64,000 bases of DNA from Symsagittifera roscoffensis (Eukaryota > Xenacoelomorpha > Acoela > Convolutidae). A program made the position numbers and the translations under genes. The notes below the pieces were generated by a model, which saw only the letters and a program-made list of their open reading frames with translations, was not told the origin of the DNA and did not search any database. Position 1 is the stretch's first letter; every line of letters starts with the position of its first letter. The stretch is taken from assembly GCF_963678635.1 (NCBI RefSeq), contig NC_087068.1, forward strand, positions 8,314,027-8,378,026, given 5' to 3'. Of this stretch, positions 38,264-48,557 are shown one piece after another.

Positions 38264-39575
38264 CAGGGTAGCTTAAAAATCTGGTGTATATTCTCAATTG
38301 ATTTAAATCTGATTTTAATTGTTTTTTCTCGATTTTTTTGATTTTTATTGAAAACGCTTTTGTTTCAAGAATCAATTAATTCAAGTGAAATTACTGGTCA
38401 GCACTCGAAAGCAGATCACAAGTTTCCCACATTTTTCTATTACCAGTCGGTTTCTGAGGCTGGAATGGGCAAATCCGAAAGTACTGAAAAGTCTTTCCAG
38501 CTCGGCTGTTGTGCACATGCACGAAAGAACTTTTCTGATATGATCTTTATGACTCTCGTCAACAGTGGCCAGTGACCACCAACTGTGTGGACTCACAGCC
38601 GAAATTGCTTCTTTTTTAACATGGTGCTCGTGAACGGATGATCTCCAACCCTGAACTGGAGAATAGTAGCGATCAACGACGGGTGTAGACTGCTAGCGAA
38701 GTCAAGCGCAGACTCAGTTTCAATCGCTGTCAGTAAGTTTTCATGACGGTATCTCGGGTCCACGTGAAAACTGAACAAATGCATTGGTGTCAACGCCATT
38801 GACCGACGTTTTGCAAATGACTCCATCTGCTTGATGCTTAACCTAGGACCAAGTTCCTTCGAAAGATCGTGCGAATTTTTGACAGCTTCTGACAAGTTCA
38901 CGTCAGAAGCTTGAATTTTATCCAAAGCGTAACTCACAGGATTCAGAAGTAACAAATAATCTTCAATATTGCGTTTCAGGTTCAAGTTGGTTATCGCATT
39001 GTAAATTTTTTTTCTGCATTTCTATAGGATTTTCTTTGGCAATTGTTACCATAGAAGGCCGTGCTTCGATGTATGACGTTAGGCCATCCCGAGTACTGCT
39101 CCAGCGAGTGTCATTGGACAGAGAAAGTTTCCGAGGCAATTCTTTTTCACCTAGCCAAGAAACAGCTTTATGAACGTTTCGGAAATACTTGATGACTGGT
39201 AAGATTTTATCTAGTACACTTTTGACTTGAAAATTTTTTTTATCATTAAGTTGAGAATGTGTTAAATCTTAATGGTCTTAGAACCAGGGGATACTTCAAA
39301 GGCGTCGGATTGGTCGAAAGTGTGAAGCTGAGTTAGAAGCTAAATTGAAGCTTAATTTTACTACTGCAAGCTGCGATGTGAGCAGCATAGCAGAGTAAAA
39401 GATGGAAGAGCGATTTAGGTAATCAATTTATACACTGTATAGCTGCTATATTTGTTTACCGCGGCGGGATGACGCAATAGATTTGCACAGTTGATTCTTT
39501 TGATTTTTATTCTTTGATTAAAATCGGATTTATGTCATTGATTTAAATCAAGTTGATTTTAATCATGCAACCCTG
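38264..39575 (-). mobile_element. hAT transposon copy, 1,312 bp, with 8-bp target duplication
   Basis: The ends are CAGGGTAGCTTAAAAATC on the left and, on the minus strand, CAGGGTTGCATGATTAAAAT on the right. Identical 8-bp duplications ATCCTGGC flank it at 38256-38263 and 39576-39583. Sub-terminal TTGATTTAAATC motifs occur at both ends in inverted orientation. The interior holds a broken minus-strand transposase. The copy is nested inside the DNA that interrupts repeat element copy 2. Confidence 0.93.
38381..39240 (-). pseudogene. Degenerate hAT transposase
   Basis: Minus-strand reading frames in order. About 39235-38970 has LPVIKYFRNVHKAVSW and LSLSNDTRWSSTRDGL with the hAT 'DTRW' motif. 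38985-38593 has a central RNase H-like region (LHPSLIATILQFRVGDHPF). 38596-38381 carries the C-terminal dimerisation motif (AELERLFSTFGFAHSSLRNR). The pieces are in different frames with stops between them, so the gene is dead. The N-terminal zinc finger and much of the catalytic core are missing. Confidence 0.85.
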
Positions 39576-40489
39576 ATCCTGGCCACTCAGAGCCTTCTGT
39601 ATTTGGATTTATATTTTCTGATTTAAATTACCGTTGGAAATTGGTGCCATTATATCGAGTATGCGAGACAGGTTTAAGAGCAGTACACAAGAAGGGAGCA
39701 AGTAACATACTTCAGCTCAGAATAGTTTTCACCAACTTAACGTTTTCGGGATTGTAGATAGTAGGGAATCTCGATCGCCCACCTGAATTCACTAGCCAAG
39801 GGACCACTTTGTGGTGTTGTTACCAGAGAGGGGGGAGATGAAGAGGGAGAGCTAGACAATATACAGAGGTCCAACAGGTGTTTTCATCATCTGTCAAGAC
39901 ATTCACAGCCTTTTCTCAATCAAACAAGGCTAATTATTCACTTCCAACGATCTGAGATCATTAAATGTTACTCAAATTCTTTTAATGTTACTCACAGCAC
40001 GTTCATGTTTCGACTGAGCACCGATTGATTTTACAAACATCAAGAGGAGTTTAAAATGTTCCGCACCAATTAAAGCTGGAATAAACCTGATTGGGAAGCT
40101 TACATGCGCACCAAATATTGAGGATTTTTGTGAAAGTTTTATTGAAAGTGAAGGGATTTTACTATGTTATATCACTCGACCAACTCAGTTACCTAAGTTA
40201 ATTGAAATTGAACTGAAACAATCCAGCAGAATTCATCAATGAAGCTTACAGAATTATTTCATAAGGGAAATGTTGTCTACATAGCAGCAAAGCTAGGCAC
40301 AAGGCTCTTAAGATATTGGCCCTAGATAAATAAGTTAAGCAATTTTAGCGCATTTATTTAAGAAAAAAGATGGAATCATTTTAAGCTCTTCGGAATCAAT
40401 GTTGCGTTATAATTATTTTTTATGATATACGACTTAATAAAATCACACTTAATATCTCACACTAGTATGTAAGGATAGTAAGTTAAAAA

Positions 40490-41960
40490 AGAGCAGTTTG
40501 ATCTTATATTTCTAATTATCTAATTTTATTGAATTGTTTTGTTGAGAAATGTAAAACTGGTATTTTTATGCTGCCGATATTGTTGATGTAAAATCATTCA
40601 AGCCATTTTTTAAATCCTTCAACGTGTTCTTCTACTTACCTTATTTTCTTCTCATACGCTCCAGGGGAGCTTATCTGGGGCAAAGAACAAGCCAACTTAG
40701 ACCGAAATCTAGCAGCACGAAAGGATCTGAGACCAAATGTTTTGTTAATAGTAGTGTAAACAGTATGAAAAGATGCATCGGATTTGCAAATCAATTCGAT
40801 GTGTCAAAAACTGAGCTTGTGCAGATCATGGTTTTCTAGAGGATAGTTGTTGAAAATTTCGTCAACATCTTTGTTAAATTGGTACTTGTTTTTGATTTTA
40901 TGATTTTTATATAATATGCATCTTATTTGAAAAAATGTTTGTCGTACCTTGTTAAGCGTGGGTAAAAAACTAGAAAATCTCAAAGACACTGAAGAGTGAT
41001 CCCCAGTTTAAGTGATCGGACAGTTTAAGTGATCGGACAAAATGTCACAATCAAGCTTTTTTTTGTTAATCAATTTTCGGACCAAACTAATTGAATTGCG
41101 ATTGAAATATTTGCGCGTTGTTTCGTTGACAGAAATATTTTCTACTTTTTAATCTTTGGTTTTCAGCTCCTTTTTGCAAAACACTCTCTAATTAGAAGAG
41201 GTTGAAATTGATCCACTTTTTTCCTTTGCCCTAATTTTTTGTCGGTAATACATAAATCTTCTTCGAACCCCCACTAGAATATCGACCCCACCAATCATTA
41301 ACAGAGAGGTCGAAATGGACCCCATGAATTTTTACTGAAATTCATACTTGTTTTGATAGAAATTTATGTCTTTTTGACTGATGGAAAGCAAGTTTTGGAG
41401 AGGACAGACGAAAGGCGAATTAACTGCCGATATGAGCCCACACTAGTCTAAGTTCGAATTGAACACTTGAATTGAATTGAATATTTCGTGAGTGTGTTCA
41501 TTTTTACACGAAATAAGATCGTTATCTCGGGTTATTGCTGTCCTTTTGCATTTATGGGACCCCCATCTTGAACACTTCCAGTGAATGTTTCCATTCTTTG
41601 TTTCCTGTTTTTTTTTTTGTAAACTCGTGGCCACCGATTAAAAGCGTTCTCCGATTCTGTTGGGATAGACCCCATAATTTTGACTCATTTTGGTAAAGGA
41701 AAAATTGATATAATGACGTAGTTTTTGTTTCATTTTTTACGTGATATTGAAAATTGGGGATTAAAACCTGTTAATTGAGACAAATTTCAGATTTTGAGGC
41801 TTAAGCTGCGATTTAGTCCTTAGAACAATTTCCTTAAGTGAAAGACTCAAATTGAGTCCAAAAATTTGGACTCAAATGAATTAACACGTGCTGTTATCTT
41901 TCCGATTCTAATTAAGACTTTGAAAGATTACATTAATTATGCGCCAAATCGACACAGGTT
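40490..41960. other. Intergenic, no gene recognised
   Basis: AT-rich DNA with only short frames that match no known family. A duplicated 18-mer (CAGTTTAAGTGATCGGAC) occurs at about 41005-41040. Confidence 0.45.
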
Positions 41961-41965
41961 AAACT

Positions 41966-42091
41966 GGTATATAGGGTAGATTATTATAGGGTAGATTAGT
42001 ATAGGGTAGATAAGTATTGGGTAGATTGGTATAGGGTAGATTAGTATGTAGGGTAAAATGGCATAGGGTAGTTTGGAATAGGGTAGATTGT
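41966..42091. repeat. Minisatellite, ~15 bp unit (TATAGGGTAGATTAG)
   Basis: About eight imperfect copies of TATAGGGTAGATTAG and variants in tandem. On the minus strand it reads as repeated YPI-type codons, producing a spurious short frame. Confidence 0.9.
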
Positions 42092-42767
42092 CCTGCCACC
42101 AGAAATTCGATTCATAACTCTTAGTGATTGAATAAATAATCCTCCTCTTCATGGTAATTCTTTTTTTAAAATATTGGTGAGATTTATACATGTGTTAAAA
42201 TCAGTGTGCTGACTGTTGTTAAAATTTGAAAGCAAATGACAACTGTGAAATTTTATATATTTTTAGCACATAAGCTGTAACAAATGCACTCAGGTTGCTA
42301 TATCAAAAACTCAGGTTAGTATAGCAACCAAACTGCTGAAAATTGAAGGCAAACGACAACTATGACAAATTTATTTATTCATTTTTCAGCGCATAAGCTG
42401 TAAATGAAACCTAAAAAACATCTTTTTGCAGCTTTTGTTCCAGGATTGCACCATTTTACACCAAAGCGAGGCAAAGATATAGATTAGCTCGCTATCTTCC
42501 TCTCTTTTCTCAGAATCTCTTTTAGAGTTCTATGTCAATATAGGTTAGATCTCTCATTCGCCGTGCTTCATTTGGGTTGTGGTAGCAATGATAACTTAAA
42601 TGCATGTTTACAGTGTAGTGCCTGACTTTTCACTGAGGAAGAATTTACGATACATTGAACGACTATCGTCCAAATAACTTTAGGTTTCTTTCAGCGTTTG
42701 ATAGAATTTTTTGTCTTGTTTAAATGATTTTTAACTCCGTGATTCTTCTTCTCCTTCGGCTCCTAGT

Positions 42768-43297
42768 TGTTCCGACTTTCGATACGAAAGTAACGGAATA
42801 TTTGTGCTCGGGGTGGGTTTTTTTTCTTCAGACAAATTTCGACCTTTTAACCAGCCATTTTTGACGGTAATTTTTTTCATCATTAGAAAGGTATTGTTGT
42901 CCTGAGCTCAAATTTGAAAAGATATTTTTCTGTTACCATTTTTTGTAAAGTTATGGGGGTTTAAAGATTGCCATTTTTGCCAATTTGGGACAATTAACGC
43001 GCGATATCTTTCGCGCTATTAACGCGTAAGCGGAGATTTAATCCGTCATAGAAATCGTTCCAAGTTGGTGGTCGAAAGAAGCTTATCTGCCATAATTGAT
43101 TTGTTACAAGGAGCGGAGCGAAATCTATCTTTTTATGCTTTATATGGCGTGTGGGGGGATGACTTCCATGAAAAATTTCAAATTAAAAAAAAAATCATTT
43201 TTTTTTTACATTCAAGTATTTTTTGTTATTGCTGCTCCATAAACCTTAACAGCAGTCGGAACATTCAGGGCTTCGCCCTGATACGAGCAGTCTTGTC
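42768..43297 (+). mobile_element. Foldback/MITE-like element, ~530 bp, copy 1
   Basis: It begins GTTCCGACTTTCGATACGAA, in which ACTTTCG-ATA-CGAAAGT is a hairpin. It ends AGTCGGAACATTCAGGGCTT and on to CAGTCTTGTCT, in which CAGGGC-TTC-GCCCTG is a hairpin. The outer GTTCCGACT and AGTCGGAAC are inverted repeats. A full second copy lies at 54607-55140 and a partial one at 55686-56003. It has no coding capacity. The superfamily is unknown. Confidence 0.7.
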
Positions 43298-43387
43298 TCC
43301 ATTAGTAGTCATTCCCAAATGCTTAGGTTGATGATCCTAATTGATAACCCTTTTTGTACAAAAATCGTGATGCGATTTTATGTTTTT

Positions 43388-43580
43388 TTTTCTAAGAGAG
43401 ACAAGACTTCTCGCGTATCAGGGCCAAGACCTGAATGTTCCGACTACTTAAGGCCAATTGGAAATATTTTTGATTGAATATTTAACAAAATATTGAAAAA
43501 AAAATGCGATTTTTCTTCATTTTATCACCACGCACGCTATGTAAAATATTAAGGGCGTGTCTCGTGTTGTGATAATAGGA
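43388..43580 (-). mobile_element. Partial inverted copy of the ~530 bp foldback element
   Basis: GAGACAAGACTTCTCGCGTA at 43397, followed by a CAGGGCCAAGACCTG hairpin variant and AATGTTCCGACT, is the reverse complement of the right end of the element at 42768-43297. The two right ends face each other about 100 bp apart. The copy fades by about 43580. Confidence 0.6.
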
Positions 43581-44057
43581 TTAAATTGCTGGCTTCAATT
43601 AAATTTAGAACACGTACAATTCGCGTCTCAAATTTAGTACAATTCGCTTCTCACGTTTGTTAAGTACGCAATATATCGCGCCTTAATTATCGCAAATTGG
43701 CTAAATTAGCAGTTTTCAAACGCCCGTTATAATCACAGATCAAATATCTTTTTAAATTTGAGCTTAGCTTAAAAATATCACACATATCACGTATAAGAAA
43801 ATTCTGTCAAAAATGCTTAGTTGAAAAGTCGAAAATTTAATGAATAAAAAAACCATACCAAGCATAGATATTCTGCGCTTTCTTCGAAAGTCGAAACAAA
43901 AATAGAAAGGATCCTTTGTCTAGCTTGCGTTTTGACCGGAGTTCTTAAAGCTTAGCTAGAAGAATAGCCCTCAGATATTATGTTTTTGATAACACAGCGA
44001 GCTGGCGAATGTAGGGTATTATTAAGAGATCCGTTTTTTTCCAGCCTAACTTTTGAA

Positions 44058-44700
44058 TAATGATGATGATGATGATTGGCTTTACCACTCTTTCTTGAGC
44101 ACAAGAGTGGTAGAAGGCTCACAAAGCCTCACAGAATAAAACAGTTTTCAGGGTTCGTTTAAACAGCGTAAAATCAATAATATCTGTTAAGAGAACAGGC
44201 AGTGAGTTCCAAATAACAGCTCCTTGGTAGGCTATGCTTTTTTTTGGTAAATTCTGTTCTGCATTTCGGAAGGATAAACTTTTGTCTGCGCGAAGGGTTG
44301 ACAGAAGCAGGATTCTTTTTGAAAAGATGCGAAACATAAAGCAGCATATTTTGAACCTAATTCTTTGGTAAACTGGAAGCCAGTGCAATTTCTTCAGTAA
44401 CTCGTTTGTTGATGCTGTTCTCCTCGTAGCACCTAAAACAAACCTGGCGGCAGCGTTTTGAACTTTCTGTAATTTAATAAGTAAAATTTTATTCACTTTC
44501 ATATATAACGCATTGCAATAGTCAAGCCTTGACAGAATAAAGCTAGTAACAAACATTTTTCTTTGGTCTAAAGTCAGAAAACGTCGAATGGAATATAATT
44601 TACGCAATTCTAGATAACATAACTTGCAACAATGGTTTATTTGCTTCTCAAATGACATGTTGTAATCAAGGTAGAACCCCAAAAGTAAAGCATTTAGGAA
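44058..44700 (-). mobile_element. 5'-truncated LINE (CR1/L2/Jockey-like), 3' end of reverse transcriptase ORF plus 3' tail
   Basis: Minus-strand frame 44700-44119 encodes the conserved end of a non-LTR reverse transcriptase ORF: LGFYLDYNMSFEKQINHCCK, SFILSRLDYCNALY, LQKVQNAAARFVLGATRRTA, LHWLPVYQRIRFKICCF, VIWNSLPVLL and FKRTLKTVLF. Downstream in transcript sense is a perfect 10-bp-stem hairpin (TACCACTCTT/AAGAGTGGTA, 44083-44112). It is followed by an ATC trinucleotide tail (44060-44076). The frame is open for its length. Sequence 5' of about 44700 is unrelated, so the copy is 5'-truncated. Confidence 0.92.
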
Positions 44701-47200
44701 CCTTTTCTTAAAGTGCTCATATGCTAGCATTGCATTTGCATGTATATAGAATCTCCTGTATCTGCTATATTGGTGGCTAAAGTTTGAAAAGCGATCGTTG
44801 GGCTGATACAAGGACTGTAAATGGGACTTCGACTTGTGAACTTATCCAAAGTTATGTTTTTAGTAGCATCTTTCGTATCTGCTATATAGACGACCAGTCT
44901 TTGACAATAGTCAAGCAACCATGGCGAAGATTCGACGAAGTGAAATGCTTTTTCTCCAGTTAGGGGTGTGATTCTATTCTTGTTTTTACCTAATTTCTTT
45001 TTTGAAACCTTTTCAGAGCTAATTTTCACCGTTTTATCGCAGTACAATTATGTTGCTCTCCTGGAATGTTTTGTATATTAACGAACTCTCTGAATGTAGA
45101 AATTCATCATCGTCATTACATATCCTTTAATGTGCTCACGACTACTTTGTTTCATCGTCGAACTCAAATTCGCTTTCTGTAATTATTTCAAAATTAAATT
45201 TTTGGAAAACACGTTTTCTGAACAGTTTGTGCAATTGAGTTCGAAGGATTAGATAAGTGACAATTTCTGTTAGCGTTACAAAGTTTCAATACTGCAAGAA
45301 GATCTGAGACGCGGCTCGGTTATGGTTACATCCAAGCAATGATGTTTCCGATACAAGTTTCTTGTGCTGGAGTTGATAATACGGGGTGCGGCCATACTCA
45401 TTGGAAAGTTATTTCAATTTTTTGTTTAATGAAACATTTAGCTAAACCTTACATTGACCTTACCCCAGTTTTAAGAAAAAGTGCCTGCGTCGCTGGCGGT
45501 TTTTGGAGTAAAATGGATTTTGAGGAATTAAAAAAAGCTCAGCGAAAAGTTAATGCCTTGTTCCTGGTGCGCTTTTCCCTCTTAAGATTTGTTTATTTTG
45601 ACTCCTATGTGAAGATAATGAAACTGATGCTTGGGAGAAGGGAGTGTTAACTTTTTCTTGCGTCGTGGAATAAGTTGTCCGAGGCTGTTATTGAAACAAT
45701 GGCTGCCTCATTCGATGATGAATAAAGGCTAAGGGTAGCGTCTATGAATAAGGGTAGCTTCTATGAATAAAGGCTAAGGATAGCGTCTAACTAAACCCCC
45801 CCCCCCCCCCCCCCCCAATGAATGTATTATTTTTGACTTAATTGGTTTTCATTTTCGCGCGTTCGTATTTGGATTACACGCGATTTATATAATACATACA
45901 TTAAGAATTTTAATTAAATAGTTTCTGAAAATTATTTTACACTATTGAAAATATGGCAGCCAAAGTGGAATTTCTGAAAATCGAAATAGGGTGGAAATAG
46001 TTAACGAGATCCAACAAGTTAGTTTATAGATCTGAGATCTTAATAAAAGCCAACAAATATGTTTGCTGGAAATACAACTGTAAAATAGTAGTAACTTTTT
46101 AATTCGTAGATGAGATCCAATCATATGCAAACACAATTTTTTTGCTTAGAATTCATCTTTTATTTGAAAATTATCCAGTAGACTGAGTTTATTGAACTCT
46201 GCAGGCTGTACTTTTTGGTTTAATTCATTTTGTTTTAACCTTATCTCCTTAATGCCCTTGATTCAGGGGACGTAATTTTTATATACCCTAATAATTGAGA
46301 AAGATTGTATTAGTGAGCTGTGGAGCTATCTCACTTTTCATATATCTCGACTTAGGATGATAAATTACCATTTCACCAATTCTTGCACCACTCTCCCAGC
46401 TTCTCGCGTTGTGACTTCGCTGTTTGGGTAATGCTCAACCGGCTACTTGTCTATCTTTCGTGGCGGATGATCTGAATATAGGTCAGACCGCCTTTTTGGG
46501 TAATGCACTACCGGTTATTTGCTCGATGACCATCTTTCGGGTTTGATGAGACTAGTTTTTATGAGATAATGACTGGGATGATTTGGACTTCAGTTTTTGA
46601 GCTTTTTGGGTGATTTTGTTTGGGCTGATTTTGTATTTGATGATTTTGTCTGGAAACGGTTTGTTCATGTTTCAAACTGCAATAAAACCATAAGAGCACC
46701 CCTGCGCACTTTTTCTAATGCACTAAAGGGACGAAATCAACATCTTAGCCCTGGAGATTAGGTGGGGGAATTTAACTTGGCTTAAGTTTCAATTTTTAGG
46801 CAATCAGACTCCAGCAATTTACACGCAGCTCCTTACAACTTTGATCCAAATATTTCGGCTGGAAGTTTTGCTTTTTTTCCAGTATTTCACTTCCCTGTAA
46901 AATTATATAACTTGTTTAAAAATTGTTCATACGGCAATTTGCATATAAATATGATGTAAAAATTGTATCTTTTTCTTTCCTCCCTCAAACCCACCCTCCC
47001 CAAACTTTGCACGAGCATAAATTTTATGGTATAACGAGTAATTTTACAGGGTTAAGCATGGAGACAAATATATTTGTCATGACCTAATTAGTCCGCATGC
47101 GAATTTTTATAACAATCAGACATTAGGGTTCAAATGACACGTGCTTTCTAATTTTGCGATCAGCTCTTAAAAATTGCAATAGGTTAGTTAAAATCAACAT
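44700..47200. other. Intergenic, mostly unrecognised
   Basis: No gene is supported. It contains a short tandem patch of 'TCTATGAATAAAGGCTAAGGG'-type units (about 45722-45790), a run of 21 C (45796-45816) and a diverged MITE relative (about 46760-46860). Confidence 0.5.
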
Positions 47201-47223
47201 TTTCAACCTGGGCTAGGCCTCTT

Positions 47224-47376
47224 GGCTCTTTTTCCTTCCCCCACCACCTGCAAAAAAATACAAGTAAAAATTTTGTTCCCATTAATCGATTGTTATGAAA
47301 ATTGAAATACGGACTAATTAGGTTATGACAAACATGTTCGTCTGAGGTGGGGAGGGGGTCAGAAAGGAAAAAGAGT
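47224..47376. mobile_element. MITE family B (GGCTCTTTTTCCTTCCCCC ends), copy
   Basis: The left end is GGCTCTTTTTCCTTCCCCCA. The right end is AAAGGAAAAAGAGTCAGC, its inverted repeat with changes. The interior GTTATGAAAATTGAAATACG is shared with the copy at 50459-50690. Confidence 0.7.
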
Positions 47377-47554
47377 CAGCTTCTTTACTTGATTGATTAA
47401 CTCATTAAAAATCGGGGGCTATTTATTATCTGAGGTGGGGCGAGGGGAGAGAGAAGAAAATGAGCCAGCCAAGCTCTCATAAAGCCCAGACTGACCCAGA
47501 TAGGATGGTGAACTAATTAATGCTCTGCTGGTTCGCTGAACCTGAACTCGAACC

Positions 47555-47755
47555 GGCTCTTTTCCTTCCCCCCCACCTGCAAATTTTTTAGAGTAATTTT
47601 TCTGTTCATATTGTCGGATTGTTATCAAATTGGGCATACGGACTATTTAGGCCCTGACAAACATATTTAGTCTTCATACTCAACCTTGTAAAACCACTCG
47701 TTACACCATGAAGTCTATACCTATGTGAGGTGGGGGAGGAAAAGGAAAAAGAGCC
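47555..47755. mobile_element. MITE family B, copy
   Basis: GGCTCTTTTCCTTCCCCCCC at the left and GGGGGAGGAAAAGGAAAAAG then AGCC at the right form the inverted ends. The interior has GACAAACATATTTAGTCTTC and TTGTAAAACCACTCGTTACA as in the other copies. Confidence 0.75.
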
Positions 47756-47782
47756 CTCGAACCTACGCATCTCCCCCTTGAC

Positions 47783-48020
47783 AAAAAAATGTTGGTAGGA
47801 TGCTACCCACTGACCCTTGGACTCAAGGCTGTTTCTAATCTGACTTCGTGCATAGCTTAGCTGGTCTTGTCGAGCTATGGTCTAACCCTTTCGAGCTATG
47901 CCTAACCCAACCTTCACAGCGACTCCAGATTAGAAACCTCTCATCTGGCCTCACCAAGATTCGAACCAAGGACCTCGGTCATATGGGCAGGCATCCTACC
48001 ACTTGTGCTATTCGCACCTG
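47783..48020 (-). mobile_element. tRNA-derived SINE, copy 1
   Basis: On the minus strand it starts GGTGCGAATAGCACAAGTGG (A box TAGCACAAGTGG), then GGTTCGAATCTTGGTGAGGC (B box). A body follows, containing CAGCCTTGAGTCCAAGGGTC, and it ends CCTACCAACATTTTTTT. Other copies are at 49211-49425 (+), 50770-51008 (-) and 51822-52055 (-). Confidence 0.85.
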
Positions 48021-48557
48021 GAAGCCAGGAGATAGATTCGATACTTGGACCCAATTAGTCGCATGCGAATTTTTGTAACAATCAGACAATAGAAACAAAA
48101 GTTGGCTCTTTTCCAGTTCTCTCTTCAAATTTAATTTTGAAAAGCTTACTTAATTTTTTCATAATGCAATGAAATTTGGCATGGTGAACAAACTAATAAT
48201 AGTGAACATATTTGGGCTCTTTTTCCTTCCCCCCCCCCCTCACCTGCAAATTTTTACATGTAAATTTGTTGACCACATTGTCCGTTTGTTATGAAAATTT
48301 GGGTAGAGGAAAAGAGTCCAAAAGTTTAACTCGTTTAAATGTGAAGGGGGAGGAAAAAGAGCCAATTTACTTCTTAGTTATACTGACACATTTTATTGAA
48401 GATTAGAACATCAAAAATGTTTTAAATAAACTTCAGTAAATGGTGTTGCATAAAAATCAACAACGGGAAAGCATGAAGATCTTCACTTGGTATGTCTGAG
48501 GGTGGGGATGTTAACTTGATCTGACTAAACAGCTTTTTGCTTCTTCAGATTGTAGTT

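Larger units (their letters stand above)
37100..40490 (-). mobile_element. Repeat element copy 2, interrupted by a ~1.8 kb insertion that contains a hAT element
   Basis: 37640-38160 and 39965-40490 align in order with copy 1 (33700-34735). In copy 2 about 1.8 kb of unrelated DNA separates the two halves, near 38165 and 39965. On the minus strand 37109-37348 encodes an open frame (SQQQRTEVFRELQTLRGERP..FFHQLRMCLDNLET) that may be a gag remnant, in the same relative place as the gag-like frame of copy 1. The element class is inferred. Confidence 0.5.

Noticed and set aside
44724..45047. 107-codon minus-strand frame as the upstream part of the LINE ORF
   Set aside because: No resemblance to reverse transcriptase, and the LINE similarity stops at about 44700.
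45339..45650. 103-codon + frame (FPIQVSCAGVDNTGCG..) as a gene
   Set aside because: Not recognisable, isolated, and next to a tandem patch and a C homopolymer. Possibly a repeat remnant.
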